Below are positions 56,134 through 64,000 of a stretch of 64,000 bases of DNA, piece by piece. The DNA is from Pseudoalteromonas sp. CO133X. GTDB lineage: Bacteria > Pseudomonadota > Gammaproteobacteria > Enterobacterales > Alteromonadaceae. Within the stretch, counting starts at the first letter, position 1. Every line of letters begins with the position of its first letter. Under the pieces are notes generated by a model. It was not told where the DNA came from and did no database searches. It saw only the letters and a list, made by a program, of their open reading frames with translations. A program made the translations under genes and the position numbers. The stretch spans positions 372,001-436,000 of the forward strand of contig SGPE01000009.1 of assembly GCA_004208945.1 (NCBI GenBank). The letters are read 5' to 3'.

Positions 56134-56493
56134 TTAAGCCGCTAGGCCTTCTTTTGCTTTTTCAACAAGTGCTGCAAATGCAACTTGGTCATAAACTGCG
56201 ATATCTGCAAGGATCTTACGATCGATTTCTACAGAAGTCTTTTTAAGACCATTGATAAAACGGCTGTATGAAAGACCGTTTTGACGAGCTGCTGCATTGA
56301 TACGTGCAATCCAAAGTTGACGGAAAGTACGTTTCTTAGCACGACGGTCACGGTAAGCGTATTGACCCGCTTTAGTAACTGCCTGGAAAGCTACGCGGTA
56401 AACACGTGAACGTGCTCCGTAGTAACCTTTAGCTTGCTTTAAAACTTTTTTGTGACGTGCACGTGCGATAACACCGCGTTTAACTCTTGCCAT
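56134..56493 (-). CDS. rplT: Ribosomal protein L20
   Basis: L20 is a 50S assembly protein and, in E. coli, the translational repressor of its own operon. The 119-residue basic protein begins [20 protein letters not shown] and matches the family length of 117-118. It follows rpmI by 15 bases. A hairpin before rpmI may be its operator. Confidence 0.98.
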   Translation of the reverse strand: MARVKRGVIARARHKKVLKQAKGYYGARSRVYRVAFQAVTKAGQYAYRDRRAKKRTFRQLWIARINAAARQNGLSYSRFINGLKKTSVEIDRKILADIAVYDQVAFAALVEKAKEGLAA

Positions 56494-56508
56494 TTCTGAA
56501 GACTCCTA

Positions 56509-56709
56509 TTAAGCGAATGGTAACATACGTGAAACTAGACCATGGTCATTCTTATGAACCATCATCTTAGGACGTAAGTGTAATTTACGCTTAGAAGTTT
56601 TCTTAGTCAGAATGTGACGAAGATGCGCTTGTTTACGCTTGAAACCGCCAGAAGCAGTCTTTTTGAAACGCTTAGCAGCGCCTCTGTGAGTTTTTAGCTT
56701 ATAAGCCAT
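56509..56709 (-). CDS. rpmI: Ribosomal protein L35
   Basis: The 66-residue basic protein has the L35 signature [20 protein letters not shown] and ends in LPFA. In E. coli its translation is blocked by L20 binding upstream. Here a 212-bp gap with a large hairpin separates it from infC. AACTCC of its ribosome site (GGAGTT on the minus strand) is close upstream. Confidence 0.97.
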   Translation of the reverse strand: MAYKLKTHRGAAKRFKKTASGGFKRKQAHLRHILTKKTSKRKLHLRPKMMVHKNDHGLVSRMLPFA

Positions 56710-56850
56710 TGCAATAACTCCAAATGTATTGCTTTACGATTAGGCAAGCAGGCGAGAGGTAAATAAATAACTCTACTTTATAAGGCCAAACTTACCGCCA
56801 ATGTCCGGTGAAAACTCAGTCAATATAACTGCAATTTTACTTTAAACCGG

Positions 56851-56895
56851 TTATTTCAGGTGAACAGCAAGCTGTTACTTGGAGACCTGAAATAA
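56851..56895 (-). promoter_or_regulatory. Hairpin in the infC-rpmI spacer, candidate L20 operator
   Basis: Perfect 11-bp arms TTATTTCAGGT (56851-56861) and ACCTGAAATAA (56885-56895) enclose a smaller hairpin AACAGC/GCTGTT. There is no U-run. In E. coli L20 binds structures in this spacer to stop rpmI translation. Confidence 0.5.
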
Positions 56896-56921
56896 ATTCG
56901 GTGCGCATTATCGCTTGTTTA

Positions 56922-57467
56922 TTACTTTTTAGCAATAGGGGCCATCATCATTACCATTTGACGACCTTCAACACGATTTGGGAAAGACTCAACTTGTGAT
57001 ACATCTTCCAAATCAGCTTTAACACGATTTAATAATTCAATACCAATTTCTTGGTGAGCCATTTCACGACCACGGAAACGAATAGTAATTTTAGCTTTAT
57101 CACCCGCTTCTAAGAACTTACGCAAGTTGCGAAGCTTAACCTGGTAGTCACCTTCATCCGTACCTGGACGGAATTTGATTTCTTTAACCTGGATCTGCTT
57201 TTGCTTTTTCTTTTGTTCTTTTAGTTCTTTGCTTTTTTCAAAGATGAACTTTCCGTAGTCCATAACCTTACATACAGGTGGCTCTGCATTAGGACTAATT
57301 TCTACAAGATCTACACCCGCATCATCTGCCATAGCTTGCGCTTCTTTTAATGACACGATGCCAGCTTGCTCGCCGTCAATGTCAATTAAACGAACTTCTT
57401 TAGCTGTAATATCTTCGTTGATACGATTTTTTTGAGCTGTTTGTTGCCCTTTCTTGCCGCCTCTAAT
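56922..57467 (-). CDS. infC: Translation initiation factor IF-3, AUU start
   Basis: IF-3 binds the 30S subunit and checks the start codon. The 181-residue protein shows [37 protein letters not shown] (quoted in parts: [13 protein letters not shown] and [10 protein letters not shown]) and [10 protein letters not shown]. There is no ATG where the family starts; ATT at 57467-57465 aligns with the E. coli AUU start, and GGAGG is 8 bases before it. An AUU start lets IF-3 repress its own translation. A TTG further upstream overlaps the ribosome site and is rejected. Confidence 0.95.
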   Translation of the reverse strand: MRGGKKGQQTAQKNRINEDITAKEVRLIDIDGEQAGIVSLKEAQAMADDAGVDLVEISPNAEPPVCKVMDYGKFIFEKSKELKEQKKKQKQIQVKEIKFRPGTDEGDYQVKLRNLRKFLEAGDKAKITIRFRGREMAHQEIGIELLNRVKADLEDVSQVESFPNRVEGRQMVMMMAPIAKK

Positions 57468-57484
57468 GGTACGATCCTCCAAGA

Positions 57485-57533
57485 ATATAAAATAAAAAGC
57501 GTGTAGTTGGCTGTTTGTTATGCCCTACACGCT
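57485..57533 (-). terminator. Intrinsic terminator or attenuator between thrS and infC
   Basis: On the minus strand AGCGTGTAG and CTACACGCT pair perfectly around an 18-base loop and are followed by TTTTTATTTT. It lies directly before the infC ribosome site. Confidence 0.7.
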
Positions 57534-57539
57534 CATGAT

Positions 57540-59450
57540 TTATTGTCGATTTTTTATTTCGTCGCTAATTTTAGCTACAAAATCATCAACATTAAATTTG
57601 CCTAGGTCTTCACCTGTGCGAGTGCGTACTGCCACTTCTTGTTGTTCAACTTCTTTGTCGCCAACAACAAGTAAATATGGAATACGTTTTAACGTATGTT
57701 CACGGATTTTAAAGCCAATCTTCTCATTTCTCAAGTCAGCAGCGGCTCTAATTCCAAGTTTATTTAATTTTTGTACAATTTCTTGAACATAATCAGCTTG
57801 TTTATCTGTGATATTCATGATCACAACTTGCTTAGGAGCAAGCCATGTCGGGAACAAGCCTGCGTATTCTTCAGTTAAAATACCAATGAAACGCTCGATT
57901 GAACCTAATATAGCACGGTGGATCATAACGGGTGTGCGACGTTCGTTGTTTTCAGCAACATAAGTTGCACCTAAACGACCCGGTAATGCAAAATCAAGTT
58001 GCACTGTACCACATTGCCATGCACGGTCTAAACAGTCATACAATGTAAATTCAATTTTAGGACCATAAAACGCACCTTCACCCGGTAGATAATCAAACTC
58101 AATGTCGTTTGCTTTTAATGCATCAGCTAGCGCAAGCTCAGCTTTATCCCACATTTCGTCTTCACCGATACGTTTTTCTGGGCGAGTAGATAGTTTTACT
58201 ACAATCTTCTCAAAACCAAACGTTTCATATGTGTCGTAAACCATTTTGATACATGCCGATACCTCATCCATGATTTGCTCTTCTGTACAGAAGATATGCG
58301 CATCATCTTGAGTAAAGCCACGTACACGCATTAAGCCATGCAATGCACCTGATGGTTCGTTACGGTGACAACAACCGAATTCAGCCATACGTAATGGCAG
58401 ATCACGGTATGATTTTAAACCTTGGTTAAAGATTTGTACGTGACCTGGGCAGTTCATTGGTTTAATTGCATATTCACGTTTTTCAGATTCAGTTGTGAAC
58501 ATGGCATCTGCGTATTTATCCCAGTGACCTGATTTTTCCCATAAACCACGGTCCATCATTAAAGGACCTTTCACTTCTTCGTAATCATACTCACGTAGTT
58601 TTTCACGAACAAAGTCTTCTAGTTCACGGTAAATGCTCCAGCCATCATTGTGCCAAAACACCATGCCAGGCGCTTCTTCTTGCCAGTGCCAAAGGTCAAG
58701 TGCTTTACCGATGCGGCGATGGTCACGTTTTTCAGCTTCTTCAAGACGCTTTAAATACGCTTTAAGTTGCTTTTTATCTGCCCATGCTGTGCCGTAGATA
58801 CGTTGCAGCATTTTATTTTCTGAATCACCACGCCAATATGCACCCGCCACTTTCATTATTTTGAAGTGTTGGCAGAATTTCATATTTGGTACGTGTGGGC
58901 CACGACACATATCAACATATTCTTCGTGATGGTATAAACCTGGACGGTCATCTTTTGCGATATTCTCGTCTAAGATTTCCATTTTATATGTTTCACCGCG
59001 TGCTTCAAAAGTATCACGCGCTTCTTGCCAGCTGACGGTCTTTTTAACCACATCGTAGTTTGTTTTAGCAAGCTCAAGCATACGCTTTTCAATTGCATCT
59101 AAATCGTCTTGGCTTAAAGAATGCTCCATATCGATATCGTAATAGAAACCGTTATCGATGGTCGGACCGATTGCCATTTTCGCTTCAGGGAAAAGTTGCT
59201 TAACTGCATGACCAATAAGGTGCGCACATGAGTGACGAATGATCTCTAAACCGTCGTCGTCTTTTGCTGTGATGATTTCTAAGCGTGCGTCATCGGTAAT
59301 TAAATCACATGCATCAACACGCGAGCCATTAACACGGCCTGCAATGGTTGCCTTGGCAAGGCCAGGACCGATATCACTTGCTACATCATAGGTACTTACT
59401 GGGTTTTCGAAACTACGCTGACTGCCGTCAGGGAGGGTAATAACTGGCAT
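57540..59450 (-). CDS. thrS: Threonyl-tRNA synthetase
   Basis: ThrRS charges tRNA-Thr. The 636-residue protein has an N-terminal TGS domain, the editing domain with HxxxH (SCAHLIGHA) near residue 75, the zinc-binding catalytic core with [10 protein letters not shown] and DDAHIF, motif 3 near [11 protein letters not shown], and the C-terminal anticodon-binding domain. Length is as in E. coli (642). TAAGGA stands before the ATG. Its leader contains two stem-loops with threonine anticodons (see below), so autoregulation is likely. infC follows after a terminator-like hairpin. Confidence 0.97.
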   Translation of the reverse strand: MPVITLPDGSQRSFENPVSTYDVASDIGPGLAKATIAGRVNGSRVDACDLITDDARLEIITAKDDDGLEIIRHSCAHLIGHAVKQLFPEAKMAIGPTIDNGFYYDIDMEHSLSQDDLDAIEKRMLELAKTNYDVVKKTVSWQEARDTFEARGETYKMEILDENIAKDDRPGLYHHEEYVDMCRGPHVPNMKFCQHFKIMKVAGAYWRGDSENKMLQRIYGTAWADKKQLKAYLKRLEEAEKRDHRRIGKALDLWHWQEEAPGMVFWHNDGWSIYRELEDFVREKLREYDYEEVKGPLMMDRGLWEKSGHWDKYADAMFTTESEKREYAIKPMNCPGHVQIFNQGLKSYRDLPLRMAEFGCCHRNEPSGALHGLMRVRGFTQDDAHIFCTEEQIMDEVSACIKMVYDTYETFGFEKIVVKLSTRPEKRIGEDEMWDKAELALADALKANDIEFDYLPGEGAFYGPKIEFTLYDCLDRAWQCGTVQLDFALPGRLGATYVAENNERRTPVMIHRAILGSIERFIGILTEEYAGLFPTWLAPKQVVIMNITDKQADYVQEIVQKLNKLGIRAAADLRNEKIGFKIREHTLKRIPYLLVVGDKEVEQQEVAVRTRTGEDLGKFNVDDFVAKISDEIKNRQ

Positions 59451-59470
59451 TATAAATCCTTACTACAGTG

Positions 59471-59491
59471 GTGATGCCTACAATGCATCAC
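59471..59491 (-). promoter_or_regulatory. thrS: Anticodon-arm mimic 1 in the thrS leader (UGU)
   Basis: In the mRNA, GUGAUGC-AUUGUAG-GCAUCAC makes a 7-bp stem with a 7-base loop. UGU occupies the anticodon positions, preceded by U and followed by A, as in a tRNA-Thr arm. Its 3' end is 20 bases before the start codon. Confidence 0.6.
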
Positions 59492-59524
59492 ATGTATTTT
59501 TTAAAAAATTAATTTGTAAACTCT

Positions 59525-59550
59525 GCAACGCTTTTACGAATAAGCATTGC
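59525..59550 (-). promoter_or_regulatory. thrS: Anticodon-arm mimic 2 in the thrS leader (CGU)
   Basis: In the mRNA, GCAAUGCUU and AAGCGUUGC form a 9-bp stem with one G-U pair. The loop AUUCGUAA contains UU-CGU-AA, a tRNA-Thr(CGU)-like anticodon loop with one extra base. It lies about 75-100 bases before the start codon. Confidence 0.5.
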
Positions 59551-59705
59551 CATTTAGTGCCTATTTAGGCTCATATTCACTGAGTCTTCGCAAACATGAA
59601 CAACCATTGTCGCCGCTAGTGAATTCAAATACAAGTAGTTAGAAGACTAAATTGACAATTACTTATCCCATTTCATACTTAGTGAAGATAACTTTTTGGG
59701 TAAAT

Positions 59706-60722
59706 ATGATGTCAAAACCTCGCACAGTTAAATTTGCAACGTTTAATTTGCTAAATTATACAGCCCCCCCCTATTCTTTTTATCAGCAACATGAACATTA
59801 TAATAAAACCCAGTGGCGCCAAAAGCAGCAATTTATCGCCCAATTTCTAAACCAAACCCAAGCCGATATAGTCGCTTTTCAAGAGGTTTTTAGCTATCAA
59901 GCATTGGAAATACAATGTAAAGAAGCAGGTTATGACTATTTTGAAATAGTTGACACACCAAGTCACGATGCGCTGTATCCACAGGTACTTTTCAACCCCA
60001 TTGTCGCCTTAGCCAGTAAGTACCCTTTAAAAAGCTGTGAACCACTAACACCCTGCCCAGAACTGCTTGAATACTTGAATAACCAAAATGAGTTCAAGTT
60101 CAATAGAACCCCTATCAAATGCTTAATCTCAATCCCTTTTTTTGGTGACATTTGTTGTTATGTTGTTCACTTTAAATCACAACGCGTGCAATCAATGGCG
60201 CATATTTTAAACATTCACAATCTCGAAGACCCATTACTTCAATTACTACATCAGACAGTGGGAACCATGCAATCGCAAATATCACGCTCCCTTGAGGCGT
60301 CTATTGTTTATTACGATGCTTTAAAGACCCAGCGTGAAAAGCAATGTGCAACTATTGTGATGGGTGATTTTAATGATGTACTTACAAGCCCAACACTGTC
60401 ATTTATGACACAAGGTTTCCATCCAACACGCTGTGAACCATGCATTGAGCAAAATGAACCTGTGGTCGGATTAACGGATGTGTATCAATTTAGTGATGAA
60501 AATAAAGCAGGTTATACTAAGCCTTACAGTCATTATTATCACCGCCGTGGTAGCGTACTTGACTATATACTTGTTTCTGCACATTTCAATCCTGAGTGTG
60601 CAATGTCAAAAGTCAGCTCTGTCTCATACTCAAGCTTTGAAGATCATTTAAATCCAGCCGAAACACTTGAAGACATAAGCGTCAGTGACCATAGTGCGAT
60701 TGCAATTAAAATTCATTTTTAA
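59706..60722 (+). CDS. Endonuclease/exonuclease/phosphatase family protein
   Basis: The protein (338 residues from ATG 59706) has the EEP fold: TFNLLNYTAP (metal and phosphate strand), IVAFQEVFS with the catalytic Glu, VVHFKSQR, IVMGDFNDVLTSP and the terminal VSDHSAIAI with Asp-His. It could be a nuclease or a phosphodiesterase; no signal peptide is evident, though the frame extends upstream. An 8-C run (59764-59771) lies at codons 20-22. The upstream start is uncertain: ATG 59706 and 59709 are both possible, and TTG 59652 would add 18 residues unlike the family. Confidence 0.8.
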   Translation: MMSKPRTVKFATFNLLNYTAPPYSFYQQHEHYNKTQWRQKQQFIAQFLNQTQADIVAFQEVFSYQALEIQCKEAGYDYFEIVDTPSHDALYPQVLFNPIVALASKYPLKSCEPLTPCPELLEYLNNQNEFKFNRTPIKCLISIPFFGDICCYVVHFKSQRVQSMAHILNIHNLEDPLLQLLHQTVGTMQSQISRSLEASIVYYDALKTQREKQCATIVMGDFNDVLTSPTLSFMTQGFHPTRCEPCIEQNEPVVGLTDVYQFSDENKAGYTKPYSHYYHRRGSVLDYILVSAHFNPECAMSKVSSVSYSSFEDHLNPAETLEDISVSDHSAIAIKIHF

Positions 60723-60747
60723 AGCAACTGTTTTTCAATTCGTTACT

Positions 60748-60756
60748 TGCTATAAT
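60748..60756 (+). promoter_or_regulatory. Extended -10 promoter before the DUF3010 gene
   Basis: TGCTATAAT fits the TGn-TATAAT extended -10 exactly. Transcription would start near 60763, 24 bases before the chosen start codon. No good -35 is visible. Confidence 0.5.
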
Positions 60757-60786
60757 TGCGAAAATTAAGTTATTTAGAGAATGACC

Positions 60787-61233
60787 ATGAGAACATGCGG
60801 TGTAGAAATTACCGGCAGCGACGTACTGCTGTGTATTTTAACAAAAGATAATGATGTCTTTGATATCCGTGATATAAGACAAACTCGCTTTACCTTAGCT
60901 AACGGTAACGACACTGAAGTTATGCGTAAATTTCAATTTGATTTCAGAAAACTAATGCAAGACTATCAAATTGATTCTGTAGCAATTAAAGAGCGTCAAC
61001 CGAAAGGTAAATTTGCCGGTAGTGCAAAAGGTTTTAAGATGGAAACAGCTATCCAACTTATCGAAGAACTAGATGTAGAAATATTAAGCGCAACGGCAAT
61101 AAAAGAGCAACTAAAACGTAACCCTCTCCCTATTGCATTTGAAGATACAGGCCTTAAAAAGTTTCAAGAAAATGCCTTTATTAATGCCTACGTTTATCTG
61201 ATGCGTAAAACATACAAGCAAGGCGAAGCCTAA
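60787..61233 (+). CDS. DUF3010 domain protein
   Basis: The 148-residue product (CGVEITGSDVLLCIL at the N-terminus) belongs to DUF3010 by recognition. The N-terminal acidic strand, VAIKERQPKGKFAGSAKGFK loop and alternating strands and helices recall a RuvC/RNase H-like fold, but the function is unknown. AGAGA (60776-60780) fits ATG 60787 better than ATG 60781, which would leave no spacing. It follows an extended -10 promoter. Confidence 0.8.
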   Translation: MRTCGVEITGSDVLLCILTKDNDVFDIRDIRQTRFTLANGNDTEVMRKFQFDFRKLMQDYQIDSVAIKERQPKGKFAGSAKGFKMETAIQLIEELDVEILSATAIKEQLKRNPLPIAFEDTGLKKFQENAFINAYVYLMRKTYKQGEA

Positions 61234-61254
61234 GCCTAAACATCATCAATACTT

Positions 61255-61279
61255 AAAACGTGCTTATGCACGTTTTTTT
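61255..61279 (+). terminator. Intrinsic terminator after the DUF3010 gene
   Basis: ACGTGC and GCACGT with loop TTAT and seven T. The rest of 61280-61472 has no feature I can name. Confidence 0.92.
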
Positions 61280-61472
61280 GTGTCTGTAAAAAGCCATCCT
61301 TTCCTCTGTACTTAAAAATACACTCTGTACATTAGTCTTATATTACTTTCATTTGTCGACAATCTATGCTTAGTTAAACATGTAAGCTAATGCTATAAAA
61401 TATTCAACTTATTGGGTTAGCTATTTTCGCATCAAGTCCATGACAACAATTTAATAGGACACGGAGAACACA

Positions 61473-63188
61473 ATGCAAGCAAATAACATACATGGTAACA
61501 GTCTCCCATTAACACAAAGCTATTTCCAAGGCGCTACTGACGTTCCTTTGATTGACAAAACAATAGGTCAGTACCTTGACGCTATTGTCGACAATAATCC
61601 CGACCACCCCGCTATTATTGTTAATCATCAAAACATTCGCCTGACGTACAAAGAATACCAACAGCAAATTAATCAACTCGCTATGGGGCTGCTCTCCCTT
61701 GGCGTTAAACCAGGAGACCGTGTTGGTATTTGGTCTCCTAATAATATTGAGTGGTGTTTAACGCAATTCGCAACCGCAAAAATTGGTGCCATTATGGTAT
61801 GTATTAACCCTGCATATCGTCCGAATGAATTAAAATATGCTCTTAACAGCGTTGAGTGCTCAACGCTCATTACCGCAAGTGAGTTTAAAGCGAGTAACTA
61901 TATAAGTATGCTTAATGAACTTGCACCTGAGCTAAAAAGTTCACATGCAGGTGAATTAAACCTAAATGCCCTTCCACATTTAAAAAACATAATCCGTATT
62001 GGTAATGAGCCAGCTCCAGGAATGTTCAGTTTTGATGATATTATGCAACGCGCTACAGATGCTCATAAACTCGAGCTCGATGCGATAGCTGCTACATTGC
62101 ATTGCGAGCAAGATATCAATATTCAATTTACATCAGGTACCACTGGTAACCCAAAAGGCGCGACCTTATCCCATAAAAACATTCTCAATAATGGCTTTTT
62201 AATGGCTGAGGCTATGAAACTAACATACCAGGATAAGCTCTGTATTCCTGTGCCTCTGTACCATTGTTTTGGTATGGTGTTAGGTAATTTAGTGTGTATT
62301 AGTAAGGGCGCAACAGCAGTCTTCCCTGGTGATTCATTTGATCCTAAAACAACCCTTGAAGTAGTAGAAAAAGAACGCTGTACCGCTCTTCATGGTGTAC
62401 CGACCATGTTTATAGCTGAATTAGAACACAAAGAGTTCGCTCAATATGATTTATCGAGCATACGAACAGGCATCATGGCTGGTTCGACATGTCCTGAGCA
62501 AGTTATGCGCAAAGTTCATTCATTAATGCACATGACTGAAGTCGTGATTGGTTATGGTCAAACCGAATGTAGCCCGATTAACAATGTGACTGAAACTGAC
62601 TCACCAATTGAAAAGCAAGTGAGTACTGTCGGCCGTGCTCTAGCCCACACCGAAGTAAAAATTATTGATGAACTGGGTGATATTCAACAGATTGGCATCC
62701 CTGGTGAAGTATGTAGTCGCGGTGCAGGTATCATGCGCTGCTATTGGAACGATAAAGAGAAAACGGATGCCACCATCGATAAGGATGGCTGGTTACACTC
62801 CGGTGATTTAGGGGTAATGGACGAAGAAGGGTTTGTTTCTATTGTTGGCCGCATTAAAGATATGATTATACGTGGCGGTGAGAACATATACCCACGAGAA
62901 ATCGAGGAGGTACTTTACACCTATCCAGGTATCCAAGATGCCGCTATTTTTGGAATTAGCGATGAAAAATATGGCGAGGAAGTGTGTGCGTGGATACAAC
63001 CACAAGATGATGCAGTGCTAGATGAGCAGGCCATTCGCACTTTTTTAAAAGACAAGCTTGCCTATTTCAAAGTACCAAAACATATTCGCTTTGTAGATGA
63101 ATACCCAATGACAGTTACGGGTAAACTGCAAAAGTTCAAAATGCGTGAGCAAATGCAGGAGTTGCTCAGTGAAAAAACATTCTCGTAA
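61473..63188 (+). CDS. AMP-binding acyl-CoA synthetase
   Basis: The 571-residue enzyme activates a fatty or related acid as acyl-AMP and then acyl-CoA. The signature QFTSGTTGNPKGATLSHKNI (near 217-236), the YGQTECSPI motif, WLHSGDLGVMDEEGF and the C-terminal catalytic Lys in TVTGKLQKFKM are all present. It is of the medium- to long-chain class, close to proteins listed as AMP-binding domain proteins in gammaproteobacteria. GGAG precedes the ATG. It stands alone between terminators; its substrate is not known. Confidence 0.9.
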   Translation: MQANNIHGNSLPLTQSYFQGATDVPLIDKTIGQYLDAIVDNNPDHPAIIVNHQNIRLTYKEYQQQINQLAMGLLSLGVKPGDRVGIWSPNNIEWCLTQFATAKIGAIMVCINPAYRPNELKYALNSVECSTLITASEFKASNYISMLNELAPELKSSHAGELNLNALPHLKNIIRIGNEPAPGMFSFDDIMQRATDAHKLELDAIAATLHCEQDINIQFTSGTTGNPKGATLSHKNILNNGFLMAEAMKLTYQDKLCIPVPLYHCFGMVLGNLVCISKGATAVFPGDSFDPKTTLEVVEKERCTALHGVPTMFIAELEHKEFAQYDLSSIRTGIMAGSTCPEQVMRKVHSLMHMTEVVIGYGQTECSPINNVTETDSPIEKQVSTVGRALAHTEVKIIDELGDIQQIGIPGEVCSRGAGIMRCYWNDKEKTDATIDKDGWLHSGDLGVMDEEGFVSIVGRIKDMIIRGGENIYPREIEEVLYTYPGIQDAAIFGISDEKYGEEVCAWIQPQDDAVLDEQAIRTFLKDKLAYFKVPKHIRFVDEYPMTVTGKLQKFKMREQMQELLSEKTFS

Positions 63189-63196
63189 TTAAGAGA

Positions 63197-63230
63197 TAGC
63201 TAAAGCTCTGCATTACCTGAGCTTTAGCTA
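63197..63230. terminator. Perfect 12-bp hairpin between convergent genes
   Basis: TAGCTAAAGCTC (63197-63208) and GAGCTTTAGCTA (63219-63230) pair around 10 bases. Only weak T-runs flank it, but its position between two convergent stops fits a bidirectional terminator. Confidence 0.6.
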
Positions 63231-63242
63231 AAAGCACATTTT

Positions 63243-63593
63243 CTATTTATCTAAAATAGCCTCAAAGCCCCCATATATCATGCGTTTGCCGTCAAATGGC
63301 ATGTTGTTCTCAGGGCTCATTCGAGGGTCGCCCATTATGTTCTGCCAACCGTTATCACGAGCATCTTTGGATGGCCAGATCACCCAAGAAAACACCACCG
63401 TTTCATTCTCTTGAGCTTTAACAGCCATAGGAAATGAAGTTACTTCTCCATCAGGAACATCGCTTCCCCAAGCCTCGACCACCTTTAATGCACCGTGTTC
63501 TTTGAATATTTCGGCTGCTAACTCTGCATGAACTAGGTACTTTTCTTTGTTTGCTGTTGGTACAGCGGCTACAAATCCATCGATAAATGACAT
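63243..63593 (-). CDS. DUF1428 domain protein
   Basis: The 116-residue protein matches DUF1428 (IDGFVAAVPTANKEKYL, AWGSDVPDGEVTSFPMAV, FSWVIWPSKDARD). The fold is a ferredoxin-like alpha-beta dimer of the ABM/dabB class; the function is unknown. The gene is preceded by an AGGAG-like sequence (CTCCTT on the plus strand at 63601) and ends in the shared hairpin. It has no gene partner. Confidence 0.88.
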   Translation of the reverse strand: MSFIDGFVAAVPTANKEKYLVHAELAAEIFKEHGALKVVEAWGSDVPDGEVTSFPMAVKAQENETVVFSWVIWPSKDARDNGWQNIMGDPRMSPENNMPFDGKRMIYGGFEAILDK

Positions 63594-63698
63594 AAGTTAT
63601 CTCCTTTCATTAACACATTAACCATAGTTAAAGAAAAGAGAAGTACATAATGATTTAATCAATAAACGCTTAAAGCTACCAAAATGGCACTTACTCAG

Positions 63699-64000
63699 CT
63701 ATACAACGCCTTGTTTTATCATCGCTTCTGCTACACGTTCGAAACCAGCTATATTAGCACCAAGGCTTAAGTCGTCCTCATGAGAATATTGTTTCGCTGT
63801 CGTCGAAACAGTCTCGAAGATAGTCCTCATAACTTGTTGGAGTTTTTCATCAACTTGCTCTGGTCGCCATGTTTGCATGCTAGCATTTTGTGCCATTTCA
63901 AACTGACTAGTTGCCACACCACCCGCATTTGCGGCTTTGCTGGGTCCAAGATAAACCTTATGCTTTTTAAAAACAGTAAGCGCTTCTGCTGTGCTAGGCA
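63699..64000 (-). CDS. gdhA: C-terminal part of NADP-type glutamate dehydrogenase
   Basis: The leftward frame is open to the window edge and ends with a TAG at 63699-63701. It reads the last 100 residues of GdhA: AEALTVFKKHKVYLGPSKAA, then NAGGVATSQFEMAQNA, and GANIAGFERVAEAMIKQGVV. The ATSxxEMxQNA segment is the family signature. GdhA makes glutamate from 2-oxoglutarate and ammonia with NADPH. The rest lies outside the window. Confidence 0.95.
   Translation of the reverse strand, partial: PSTAEALTVFKKHKVYLGPSKAANAGGVATSQFEMAQNASMQTWRPEQVDEKLQQVMRTIFETVSTTAKQYSHEDDLSLGANIAGFERVAEAMIKQGVV

Noticed and set aside
1..64000. CRISPR array, prophage, transposon or defence system
   Set aside because: No regularly spaced repeats, no phage structural genes, no transposase and no known defence domains were found while reading the window.

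Overview
The window is a stretch of core chromosome from a marine gammaproteobacterium of the Alteromonadales, most probably Pseudoalteromonas or a close relative. The basis is protein similarity recalled from memory, AT-rich intergenic DNA, branched-chain keto acid dehydrogenase and ETF genes with shared operator-like sites, and E. coli-like gene orders (bioA/bioBFCD, pgm-seqA//ybfF-ybfE-fldA-fur, sppA-ansA, thrS-infC-rpmI-rplT). I found no prophage, insertion sequence, integrase, CRISPR array or toxin-antitoxin pair. Nearly all genes are housekeeping genes, so the interest lies mainly in the non-coding DNA.

Layout. 1-1230: the possible start of a leftward gene, a 67-residue unknown and htpX. 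1405-6462: divergent biotin genes bioBFCD and bioA around a BirA operator. 6508-9677: a P-loop kinase, asnS and a PstS-like periplasmic protein. 9744-13260: etfBA divergent from ETF-ubiquinone oxidoreductase, with two palindromic operators between them. 13366-18270: thioesterase, outer-membrane beta-barrel protein, trmO/tsaA, proS and an LpxH-like phosphoesterase. 18283-24296: hybrid histidine kinase and a DUF3025-natA-natB operon. 24408-27278: M28 peptidase lipoprotein and a putative manganese exporter behind a Fur-like box and hairpin. 27331-31090: bkdA1-A2-B. 31360-37405: astE, pgm-seqA, then ybfF, DUF2788, ybfE, fldA and fur. 37469-42691: fklB, membrane proteins, tRNA-Ser(UGA), nitroreductase, DoxX and fadH. 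42889-49111: sppA-ansA, gnd and pyk. 49183-55934: LytS/LytR-type pair, SulP transporter, Lrp regulator, metallo-beta-lactamase-fold hydrolase and M14 peptidase. 56134-59450: thrS-infC-rpmI-rplT. 59706-64000: phosphatase-fold protein, DUF3010, acyl-CoA synthetase, DUF1428 and the C-terminus of gdhA.

Togetherness. bkd, etfBA, ETF-QO, fadH, the acyl-CoA synthetase and the thioesterase belong to acyl-CoA and branched-chain amino acid catabolism. Three palindromes sharing an ACGTnAACGT-like core link the etf and bkd loci. Several candidate RNA-level controls are visible: two stem-loops before thrS that carry threonine anticodons in their loops, an AUU start on infC, a hairpin candidate for L20 autoregulation before rpmI, a hairpin covering the only Shine-Dalgarno-like bases of the Mn exporter gene, and a terminator whose U-run touches the ansA start codon. 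Functions are assigned by recognition of family motifs; no database search was run.
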